Source: CADCTB01 sp038231955 | GTDB taxonomy: Bacteria; Actinomycetota; Acidimicrobiia; Acidimicrobiales; AC-14 | Direction of reading: 5' to 3' | Assembly (NCBI GenBank): GCA_038231955.1 | Contig: JBBSIS010000025.1 | Span: forward strand, 1 to 23,933 | Length of the DNA stretch: 23,933 nt | In this document: positions 7,002 to 13,642 of the stretch, piece after piece | Layout of the letters: each line of letters begins with the position of its first letter | Numbering within the stretch: the stretch's first letter is position 1 | Program-made: the position numbers and the translations under genes | The notes under the pieces: model-generated | What the model saw: the letters and a program-made list of their open reading frames with translations, nothing else | What the model was told of the DNA's origin: nothing | Database searches by the model: none

Positions 7002-8301
7002 CCGTCACCATCGTCCCGTCCCGGCGCAGGCGGTCGACGTAGTCGCTGGTCTCGCCGATGTTGGAGAAGCCGGCGTCGGCGCCGTCGATCGTTGCCCGCC
7101 ACCGCGCCACGTCGGCCCGGCCACCGAGGGATTCGCCGCTCGGCCGGCGGTTGTAGAGCAGCTTTCGCGCCAGGTGGGCCGGCGGTGACGCTTTGAGTCG
7201 GCTCACCGCGTCGCCCGCCCGTGGGAAGCGGACGGCCAGGTTCGAGCGGACCGCGGCCTGCAGCTCCGTCGGCTGCGTGGCGAGCGCCCGTTCGTACTGG
7301 CGGGCCAGCTCGTCCATCGGGAAGCCGGCCCGCTGCATGGCGGTGATCTCGAGGCGGCAGCGCATGAAGTACCGCTCCCAGTCGAAGGAGGCCGCCTCCG
7401 CTGCGGCCGGCGGCATCAGCCGGCGCACGACCCCCAGGGAGGCGGCGATGTTGGTGGCGATCAGGGTCGACGACTGCAGCGGCTGGTCGTCGTAGAGATC
7501 GTCACGGCCGTACTCGGCGGCCATGGCCGCGTTGAACTCCGACTGCTTCTCGGGCGAGAGGAGGTAGCTGAGCGCTCCGAGCCGGGGGACGCGGCCGAGG
7601 ACGTGCAGCGGGACGTCGATGAACGTCATCGTCCGGGCCGTGGCCAGCACCGCCGCCGAGCAGCCGAAGTCGGGGTAGGGCGGGTGGAAGAGCGCGCCGG
7701 CCCACCCCACCACCTGCTCGATCAGGTCGTTGCGCAACGCCGAGACGTGCCCCGACGGGGCGATGATGTCCTGGAACCCGTACAGCTTGGTCAGCTGCTC
7801 GCGGGCGTCGATGGGGTAGGTGCGCCCCGTCCACGACATGATGTCGAGCTTGTTGATGCGCGACGGGTCGTAATAGAAGGGGACGTTCTTGATGTCACCC
7901 TGCGGCATGTCGATGTTGTGGTGGTAGACGGCGGAGTGCCAGGTCACCACGGTCGTATCCGACGTTTCGACCACCGGTCGCACCGTCGCCAGCAGGTCCT
8001 TCGAGAAGTAGTCGTCGTCGCCCAGCAGCAGAATCCACCGCCCGGTGGCGTGGGCCACGGCGAAGTTCCAGTGATCGGCCATCGGCAGCGGCTTGGGGGG
8101 CCGGATGGCCGTGAGCGCCCGCTTCTGCCCGGCGCCGGCGATGACAGCCGCGGTCTCGTCGGTCGACCAGTTGTCGCTGACGATCAGCTCGAAGTCGGTC
8201 TCGGTCTGGCCGAGCACGCCGGCCAGCGCCTGCTCGAGGAGCCGGCCCCGGTTCCGTGTCGGGACGACGATGGAGAAGAATGGCCTTCCCGATCCGCTCA
8301 C
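6988..8301 (-). CDS. Family-2 glycosyltransferase with a long C-terminal extension
   Basis: The N-terminal 110 residues form a GT-A domain: FFSIVVPTRNRG (8-19), the first Asp in VSDNWSTDE (Asp43), and the metal-binding GDDDYF (94-99). About 220-330 more residues follow, with HVSALRNDL and a long helical tail that has no motif I know. I prefer the GTG at 8301. GGAAG lies 9 nt upstream of it, while the TTG at 8307 lies only 3 nt from the same box. A TAG stop is immediately upstream in frame, closing a 17-codon ORF. It is the first gene of a leftward operon with an SDR and a GT4, and is divergent from the flippase. It most likely transfers one sugar to the lipid-linked chain at the inner face of the membrane. 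Confidence 0.92.
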   Translation of the reverse strand: MSGSGRPFFSIVVPTRNRGRLLEQALAGVLGQTETDFELIVSDNWSTDETAAVIAGAGQKRALTAIRPPKPLPMADHWNFAVAHATGRWILLLGDDDYFSKDLLATVRPVVETSDTTVVTWHSAVYHHNIDMPQGDIKNVPFYYDPSRINKLDIMSWTGRTYPIDAREQLTKLYGFQDIIAPSGHVSALRNDLIEQVVGWAGALFHPPYPDFGCSAAVLATARTMTFIDVPLHVLGRVPRLGALSYLLSPEKQSEFNAAMAAEYGRDDLYDDQPLQSSTLIATNIAASLGVVRRLMPPAAAEAASFDWERYFMRCRLEITAMQRAGFPMDELARQYERALATQPTELQAAVRSNLAVRFPRAGDAVSRLKASPPAHLARKLLYNRRPSGESLGGRADVARWRATIDGADAGFSNIGETSDYVDRLRRDGTMVTVDAR

Positions 8302-8307
8302 GGGCAA

Positions 8308-8361
8308 CTACTTCCGCGGGCGCGTGGCGTCGGGAACGCTGACAAAGCTCCGCGTGGCCAT
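8308..8361 (-). other. Candidate leaderless mini-ORF (17 codons) before the GT2 gene
   Basis: An ATG at 8361 opens a 17-residue frame ending in TAG at 8310-8308, directly abutting the downstream TTG and 6 nt before the preferred GTG at 8301. All three are in one frame. The hexamer TAGCCT on the minus strand (8373-8368) sits 6 nt before the ATG, the spacing of a leaderless transcript. It could be a coupling leader peptide, or a remnant N-terminus cut by a nonsense codon. Nothing in the peptide is recognisable. Confidence 0.3.
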
Positions 8362-8373
8362 GTCGGCAGGCTA
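8362..8373 (-). promoter_or_regulatory. Putative -10 element for the GT2-SDR-GT4 operon
   Basis: TAGCCT on the minus strand (8373-8368) fits the TANNNT pattern of actinobacterial housekeeping promoters and is 6 nt before an ATG. The -35 region is not convincing. Confidence 0.3.
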
Positions 8374-8432
8374 ACCGACCCGCACTTGGCGCTCGCCGGG
8401 GGAATCCGCGACGGCTACGCTCAGGGCGGATC

Positions 8433-9995
8433 GTGAGCTCCGACCCTGGCGATGGCCCCGTGACCGACGGTTCTGAACCCGTCGTGGTGGTGGCCCCGAG
8501 TCTGGGTCGCGCCGTCGCTCGGAGCAGCGTCTGGAGCCTCGGGGGCCAGGCCGCGTCCCTGGGTGTGGCGTTCCTGGCCACGCCCTTCACCGTCCGTTTC
8601 CTGGGCGCCGAGAGCTACGGGCTGGTCGCGCTGGTGAGTTCGTTGATCGGCTACGTCACCGTGCTCGACCTGGGCATGGGCACCGCCTCGACCCGCATGG
8701 GGTCAGAGGCCTACGCCCGGGGCGACGAACGGGGCGAGGCGGAGGCCGTGTGGACGGCGACGGCCGTCACCCTCGTCCCGACCCTGCTCGCCGCCTTGGT
8801 CATGTGGCTGGCCGCGCCCGAGATCGTGAACCGGTTCCTCCACCTCGCGCCGTCGCTGCAGGGCTCGGCGGTCCTGGCTCTCAGGCTGGGGGCGGTGGCG
8901 GTGCTGGCCCGGATCGTGAGCGCGGTGATCAACACACCGGAGCTGGTACGCCTCCGGTGGGACCTGTACGTCCTCATCACCAACGGCAGCGGCGTGGCCC
9001 AGGTGATCGCCGTCGCCGTGGTTGCGTCGGCCGGCGGGGGCGCCGGCGCCGCGCTCGGCGTCATGGCCGGCGCCGCCCTCGTCGCACTTGTGCTCCATGC
9101 CGCCGTCGGCGCGCGACTGGCGCCGGCGATGCGGCGACCGGCGGTGCGGGCGGCGCTCGTCCGGCCCCTGCTGGGCTTCGGGGGAAGCCTCATGCTGGCC
9201 AACGCCCTCGGGCTCGTCCTCGGCAGCGGGGAGCGCTTCATCCTGGCCGCCACCCACCCGATCCGGGCCGTCGCCCATTACGCCATTGCCGCCAACCTGG
9301 CCCAGATCATGGCCGTGGTGCCCATCGCCATCTGCCAGCCACTGCTGCCGGCGTTCGCCCGCCTCCAGGCCAAGGGCGACACCGAGCAGTCGGCGAGGTT
9401 GTACCGGAGGGCGCTCACGGCCATCATCGCCGGCGTCCTGCCGATCGCCGTGTCCCTCGCCGTGGTCGGAGGACCGTTCCTCGACGTGTGGGCGGGCAAG
9501 GAGTACGGGGCGTCGAGTGTGACGCCGCTGCGCATCCTCCTCGTGGGTGTCGTGATCAACGCCTGCGCCTTCGTGCCGTACAACTTCCTGCTGGGCATGG
9601 GGGAGACCAAGGCGATCGTCCGCTGCCACCTCTACGAGCTCCCGCTGTACGCGATCTACGCAGTCCCGACGATCAGCCGTTTCGGAGCCAGCGGTGCCGC
9701 TGCGGTGTGGACGTTCCGGCTGGCGCTGGTCACCGGGTACATGTTCTTCGTGGCCGCCCGGAAGGGGCCGGACAGCACGGCGCCGTTCGGTGAGGTGCTG
9801 TCGCGGGTGGGTCCGGTGGCGAGCGTCCTCGTCCTCCCGTTGCTCGCCGATCTCCTCACCGCCGGTCCGGTGATCCCCATCCTGGTCCTGCTCGCCACGC
9901 TGCCCGTCTACGCTGTGCTTGCCTGGCGCCGGGCCCTCGAACAGTCCGACCGGACCCAGATCCTTCGGCTGCTGCGCCTCGGGGACCGGCGATGA
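8433..9995 (+). CDS. Wzx-type lipid-linked oligosaccharide flippase (MVF/PST superfamily)
   Basis: This 520-residue protein is hydrophobic throughout after a polar leader of about 28 residues. It has many membrane helices, consistent with the 12-14 helix Wzx/MurJ fold. The start of the first helix region (VARSSVWSLGGQ), the first loop FLGAESYGLVAL, and LDLGMGTASTR before the third helix are the usual polysaccharide-exporter signature. It would flip undecaprenyl-diphosphate-linked repeat units to the outer face. AGGGCGG lies just before the GTG at 8433, which supports that start. A TACGCT hexamer at 8416-8421 is a weak -10 candidate. It is the first gene of the rightward operon that carries the CDP-sugar cassette, 37 bp ahead of rfbF. 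Confidence 0.93.
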   Translation: MSSDPGDGPVTDGSEPVVVVAPSLGRAVARSSVWSLGGQAASLGVAFLATPFTVRFLGAESYGLVALVSSLIGYVTVLDLGMGTASTRMGSEAYARGDERGEAEAVWTATAVTLVPTLLAALVMWLAAPEIVNRFLHLAPSLQGSAVLALRLGAVAVLARIVSAVINTPELVRLRWDLYVLITNGSGVAQVIAVAVVASAGGGAGAALGVMAGAALVALVLHAAVGARLAPAMRRPAVRAALVRPLLGFGGSLMLANALGLVLGSGERFILAATHPIRAVAHYAIAANLAQIMAVVPIAICQPLLPAFARLQAKGDTEQSARLYRRALTAIIAGVLPIAVSLAVVGGPFLDVWAGKEYGASSVTPLRILLVGVVINACAFVPYNFLLGMGETKAIVRCHLYELPLYAIYAVPTISRFGASGAAAVWTFRLALVTGYMFFVAARKGPDSTAPFGEVLSRVGPVASVLVLPLLADLLTAGPVIPILVLLATLPVYAVLAWRRALEQSDRTQILRLLRLGDRR

Positions 9996-10002
9996 GTTCG
10001 TA

Positions 10003-10036
10003 TACCCTTGCCTCCATGTCTCGAGCCGCCGGATGA
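10003..10036 (+). promoter_or_regulatory. Possible internal promoter and 6-codon leader ORF before rfbF
   Basis: TACCCT (10003-10008) is a -10-like hexamer, and an ATG follows 7 nt later at 10016. That ATG opens a 6-residue frame (MSRAAG) whose TGA (10034-10036) overlaps the rfbF ATG at 10033 as ATGA. No Shine-Dalgarno sequence precedes rfbF. The arrangement would allow a leaderless transcript to bring ribosomes to rfbF by termination-reinitiation. Confidence 0.35.
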
Positions 10037-10803
10037 AATGCGTGATCCTGGCCGGCGGGCGGGGCACCCGGATCTCCGAGGAGTCGCATCTCAGGCCGAA
10101 GCCCATGATCGAGATCGGCGGGCGGCCGATGCTCTGGCACATCATGAAGGGCTACGCGTCGCACGGCGTGAACGACTTCGTCGTCTGCCTCGGATATCGC
10201 GGGTACATGGTCAAGGAGTTCTTCAACAACTACTTCCTGCACAGCGCCGACGTCACCATCAACCTGAGCAAGAACCAGGTCGAGTTCCACGACACCCGCA
10301 GCGAGCCGTGGACGGTCACGCTCGTCGACACCGGTGAGGCAACACAGACGGGAGGCCGTCTCCGGCGCGTCCGCCGCTACGTCGAGGACGACCCGTTCTG
10401 CATGACCTACGGCGACGGCCTGGCCGACGTCGACGTGACGGCGCAACTGGCGTTCCACCGTGGTCACGGGAAGATGGCGACCATGACGGTGGTGCCGCCG
10501 CCGGCCCGTTTCGGCAGCGTCGTCCTGAGCGGTGACGAGGTCGGAGCGTTCGAGGAGAAGCCGCTGGCCGAAGGCGGCCTGATCAACGGTGGGTTCTTCG
10601 TGCTGTCTCCCGATGTCCTCGACCTCATCGCCGGCGACGACGTGGCGTGGGAACGGGCCCCGCTCGAAGCGCTGGCCGACCGCAAGGAGCTGCGGGCCTG
10701 GCGGCACGACGGCTTCTGGCAGCCGATGGACACGTTGCGGGAGAAAGAGGTGCTGGAGAGCCTGTGGGATTCGAACGACCCGCCGTGGCGCACGTGGGAC
10801 TGA
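10033..10803 (+). CDS. rfbF: Glucose-1-phosphate cytidylyltransferase
   Basis: RfbF joins CTP and glucose 1-phosphate to give CDP-glucose and pyrophosphate, the first step of the CDP-sugar route. The 256-residue product is full length for the family. It starts MKCVILAGGRGTR with Arg13, then LRPKPMIEIGG (Lys23), LWHIMKGY, EPWTVTLVDTGE, FCMTYGDG, and the C-terminal signature INGGFFVL and FWQPMDTLREK. The frame extends upstream to 9919, but the family always starts at this MK strand, so ATG 10033 is chosen. rfbG overlaps its 3' end by 10 bp. The call is near certain. Confidence 0.98.
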   Translation: MKCVILAGGRGTRISEESHLRPKPMIEIGGRPMLWHIMKGYASHGVNDFVVCLGYRGYMVKEFFNNYFLHSADVTINLSKNQVEFHDTRSEPWTVTLVDTGEATQTGGRLRRVRRYVEDDPFCMTYGDGLADVDVTAQLAFHRGHGKMATMTVVPPPARFGSVVLSGDEVGAFEEKPLAEGGLINGGFFVLSPDVLDLIAGDDVAWERAPLEALADRKELRAWRHDGFWQPMDTLREKEVLESLWDSNDPPWRTWD

Positions 10804-11870
10804 CGCCGGAAGGGTGGCGTGGGCGGCGGGTCCTGCTCACCGGGCACACCGGATTCAAAGGCGCCTGGCTGCGGCTGTGGCTCGAGGCGCTCGGGGCCGA
10901 CGTCACCGGTGTGGCGCTGGTGGCAGAGGAGGGTTCGATGCATCAGGCCGTCGGGGCCGGGCCGGCGGGTGGTGACGTCGTCCTCGACATCCGCGACGCC
11001 GACGCGCTCGCGGCCCTCACCGCCGATGTCCGGCCCGAGGTCGTTCTGCACCTGGCCGCCCAGGCGTTCGTCCGCCGCAGCTACGTCGATCCGACCGACA
11101 CCTTCTCCTCGAACGTCATGGGCACGCTCAACGTCCTCGAGGCGGCGCGCCTCGCCGGCACGGTCGGCGCCGTGGTCGTGGTGACGAGCGACAAGGTCTA
11201 CGAGAACGACGGGTCGGGCCGGGCGTTCCGGGAGTCCGATCCCCTGGGCGGGGCCGACCCGTATTCGGCGTCGAAGGCCGCCGCCGAGCTGGCCGTGCGA
11301 AGCTGGCGCGCCGCCCACCACACCCCGACCGACCCGGCCACCGCCACTGGGCGGGCCGGCAACGTGATCGGCGGCGGCGACATCGGCGAGGACCGGCTGG
11401 TGCCCGATGCCCTGCGCTCGCTTGTGTCGGGCCGGCCCCTCCGGCTCCGGCACCCCCACGCCACCCGTCCCTGGCAGTTTGTGCTGGAGCCGCTGTACGG
11501 CTACCTCCTCCTCGCCGAGGCGCTGCTCGATCGGCGGGAGGACACGCCGCCGGCCGTGAACTTCGGGCCCGTCGAGCCCGAGCTGAAGGTGAGCGAGCTG
11601 GTCGACCTGCTGTTCGAGCGCACGGGCCGGGGCGGGTGGGAGCTGGACCCGGGGCATCATCCCCACGAGGCGCCGGCACTGCGGATCGACCCGTCGTTGG
11701 CCGCCGAAACCCTGGGCTGGCGGCCGGTCCTGAGCACCGAGGACGCGATCGACCTCACGCTGGCGTGGCACCGGGGCCAAGTGGCTGGCTCCGACCTGCG
11801 GGCGCTCGCTGGGACCCAGATCGAGGCTTACGCAGCGCGTTTCGCCGACGTCGGCGCAGAGGTGCCGTGA
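10794..11870 (+). CDS. rfbG: CDP-glucose 4,6-dehydratase
   Basis: RfbG converts CDP-glucose to CDP-4-keto-6-deoxyglucose with a tightly bound NAD. The 358-residue protein has the family's own Rossmann loop TGHTGFKG (16-23), LAAQAFVRRSY (88-97), the catalytic TSDKVYEN (131-138, Asp133 and Lys134), and Tyr157 and Lys161 in DPYSASKAAAE. The later GNVIGGGD and RPWQFVLEPLYGY are diagnostic of RfbG. The frame runs upstream inside rfbF, but the GTG at 10794 gives the expected length and a 10-bp overlap. The next gene overlaps by 4 bp (GTGA). No RfbH-type 3-dehydratase is in the window, so a 3,6-dideoxyhexose is not expected. Confidence 0.97.
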   Translation: MGLTPEGWRGRRVLLTGHTGFKGAWLRLWLEALGADVTGVALVAEEGSMHQAVGAGPAGGDVVLDIRDADALAALTADVRPEVVLHLAAQAFVRRSYVDPTDTFSSNVMGTLNVLEAARLAGTVGAVVVVTSDKVYENDGSGRAFRESDPLGGADPYSASKAAAELAVRSWRAAHHTPTDPATATGRAGNVIGGGDIGEDRLVPDALRSLVSGRPLRLRHPHATRPWQFVLEPLYGYLLLAEALLDRREDTPPAVNFGPVEPELKVSELVDLLFERTGRGGWELDPGHHPHEAPALRIDPSLAAETLGWRPVLSTEDAIDLTLAWHRGQVAGSDLRALAGTQIEAYAARFADVGAEVP

Positions 11871-13093
11871 GCGCCTGCCGTGGTTGTGGCGCCCCGCTGA
11901 CCACGACGTTTCTCGACCTCGGTGAGATGCCGCTGGCGAACGCCTATCCCCGTTCGCTCACCGAGGCCGAGACCGAGTCGCGGTTTCCGCTCCACGTCTT
12001 CGTCTGCGACAAGTGCTTCTTGGTACAGCTGGCCCACGAGGTGACGCCCGACGACATCTTCTCCGACTACGCGTACTTCTCGTCGTATTCCGATACGTGG
12101 GTGGAACACGCCCGCCAGTTTGCGGCGGAGGCAAAGGAGCGGTTCGGCCTTGGTTCGGACAGCCTCGTCGTGGAGGTGGCCAGCAACGACGGCTACCTAC
12201 TCCGCCAGTTTGTCGCCTTGGGCGTGCCGGTGCTCGGGGTCGAGCCGGCCAAGAACGTCGCCGAGGTGGCCATCGCCGCCGGTGTGCGCACCGAGGTCCG
12301 CTTCTTCGGCGCCCAGACGGCCACCGATCTGGTCGACGCCGGCGCCCGGGCCGATCTGGTCGTGGGCAACAACGTCACCGCTCACGTGCCCGACCTGCAC
12401 GACTTCGTCGAGGGCCTAGGGCGCATGCTGCGGCCCGACGGCGTCGTGTCGCTCGAGTTCCCGCACCTCCTGCGCTTCCTTGCCGGCGTGCAGTTCGACA
12501 CGATCTATCACGAGCACTTCTCCTACTTGTCGCTGCTCGCACTCGAGCCGGTACTGCAGGCCCATGGGTTGCGCGTGTTCGACGTCGAGGAGCTGGCGAC
12601 GCACGGCGGCAGCATCCGTGTCCTTGCCGTCCTGGCCGGCGACGACCGACCCGACGAGGACGGCGTAGCCCGGGTCCGCGCCGCCGAGCGCGAAGCCGGC
12701 CTCGACGACCTCGCCGCGTACACGTCGTTCGCCCCGCTCGTGGAGCGCTGCCGGACGTCCCTGCGCAGCTTTCTCGACACCGCGGGCGTCGACGGTCGCT
12801 CGATCGTGGCGTACGGCGCGGCGGCCAAAGGCGTCACCTTTCTGAACTACTGCGGCGTGACGACCGGCGAGATCGCCTACGTCGTGGACCGGAGCACCGA
12901 GAAGCAGGGCCGCCTCATCCCCGGCGCGCACCTGCCGATTCTCGACCCGTCGGAAATCTGGAAGACACGCCCCGACTATGTCCTGATTTTGCCGTGGAAC
13001 CTGCGCGACGAGATTGTCACCCAGCTCGCCGAGGTGCGGTCATGGGGATGCAGGTTCGTGACGGCAGTACCGGAGGTCGAGATCCTGCCGTGA
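11867..13093 (+). CDS. Nucleotide-sugar C-methyltransferase (TylC3/TcaB9/NovU-like)
   Basis: This SAM-dependent enzyme has the three-part architecture of deoxysugar C-methyltransferases. An N-terminal zinc-binding part has CxxC pairs at Cys4/Cys7 and Cys47/Cys50. A Rossmann methyltransferase domain carries VVEVASNDGYLL (101-112). The C-terminal domain has YGAAAKGVTFLN and the closing VLILPWN. The motif TIYHEHFSY (212-220, Tyr214, Glu216, His217) matches the catalytic tyrosine, glutamate and histidine of the TcaB9 type, where the enzyme takes a proton beside a 4-keto group and methylates that carbon, usually C3. The GTG at 11867 overlaps the rfbG stop as GTGA, and the product is 408 residues, as the family expects. 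Its place after rfbF and rfbG implies a CDP-4-keto-6-deoxy substrate. That is an inference. Confidence 0.95.
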   Translation: MSACRGCGAPLTTTFLDLGEMPLANAYPRSLTEAETESRFPLHVFVCDKCFLVQLAHEVTPDDIFSDYAYFSSYSDTWVEHARQFAAEAKERFGLGSDSLVVEVASNDGYLLRQFVALGVPVLGVEPAKNVAEVAIAAGVRTEVRFFGAQTATDLVDAGARADLVVGNNVTAHVPDLHDFVEGLGRMLRPDGVVSLEFPHLLRFLAGVQFDTIYHEHFSYLSLLALEPVLQAHGLRVFDVEELATHGGSIRVLAVLAGDDRPDEDGVARVRAAEREAGLDDLAAYTSFAPLVERCRTSLRSFLDTAGVDGRSIVAYGAAAKGVTFLNYCGVTTGEIAYVVDRSTEKQGRLIPGAHLPILDPSEIWKTRPDYVLILPWNLRDEIVTQLAEVRSWGCRFVTAVPEVEILP

Positions 13094-13620
13094 TCTTTCG
13101 CCCGACGGCGATCGAGGGGGCGTACATCGTCGCGCCCGAGCGCCACCACGACGACCGGGGCTTCTTCGCCCGGACCTTCTCGACGGAGGAGTTCGCCGCC
13201 CTCGGGCTCGACACGGCGGTCAGCCAGTGCAGCGTGTCGTGCAATACTGCGGCGCGCACCCTGCGGGGCATGCACTACCAGGCCGAGCCGTACGGGGAGT
13301 CCAAGCTCATCCGCTGCACGCAAGGCGCGGCGTTCGACGTACTCGTCGACCTCCGCCGGGACAGCCCGACCTACCGCTCCGTGCTTACCGAGGTTCTCGA
13401 CCCCGAGGACATGCTCCAGGTCTTCGCGCCGCAGGGCGTGGCCCACGGATTCCTCACCCTGGTCCCGGGCACGGAGCTGTTCTATCAAATCTCGTCACCG
13501 CACCGTCCCGATGCGGGGCGAGGCCTGCGCTGGGACGATCTGGGCGCCGGCATCCCGTGGCCCCACATCCCGAACGTGATTTCCAAGCGCGACAACGAGT
13601 ACCCCGATTTTGTCTGGTGA
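13090..13620 (+). CDS. RmlC-like 3,5- or 5-epimerase acting on a 4-keto-6-deoxy sugar nucleotide
   Basis: This 176-residue cupin is full length for RmlC-type epimerases, which invert C3 and/or C5 next to a 4-keto group. The base His62 is in LRGMHYQ, Lys72 follows, GVAHG (116-120) matches the second cupin motif, the acid Tyr132 is in ELFYQIS, and the end has RWDD and SKRD (Asp168). The second active-site Tyr (138 in Mycobacterium tuberculosis RmlC) is His138 here, which may change specificity. The GTG at 13090 overlaps the methyltransferase stop as GTGA. Because its partners are CDP-glucose enzymes, its substrate is probably CDP-linked, perhaps already C-methylated, rather than dTDP-linked. 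I therefore leave the symbol empty. Confidence 0.93.
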   Translation: MIFRPTAIEGAYIVAPERHHDDRGFFARTFSTEEFAALGLDTAVSQCSVSCNTAARTLRGMHYQAEPYGESKLIRCTQGAAFDVLVDLRRDSPTYRSVLTEVLDPEDMLQVFAPQGVAHGFLTLVPGTELFYQISSPHRPDAGRGLRWDDLGAGIPWPHIPNVISKRDNEYPDFVW

Positions 13621-13642
13621 CGCCGGGCCCCCGGCCCGCCGG

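Noticed and set aside
9022..9110. GGCGCC-rich stretch in the flippase as a repeat
   Set aside because: It is Ala/Gly codon runs in a hydrophobic segment, without a regular period.
8703..10145. Minus-strand open frame of 480 codons opposite the flippase
   Set aside because: It is His/Arg/Gln/Gly-rich with no motifs, while the plus strand encodes a clear Wzx protein with membrane helices and correct codon bias.
12013..13089. Upstream extension of the epimerase frame through the C-methyltransferase
   Set aside because: The extension is an Arg/Gly-rich shadow. The true start is the GTG at 13090, which overlaps the methyltransferase stop and gives normal RmlC length.
13090..13620. Naming the epimerase rmlC of dTDP-rhamnose synthesis
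   Set aside because: No rmlA, rmlB or rmlD is in the window and the gene is coupled to CDP-glucose enzymes, so dTDP-rhamnose synthesis is not supported.
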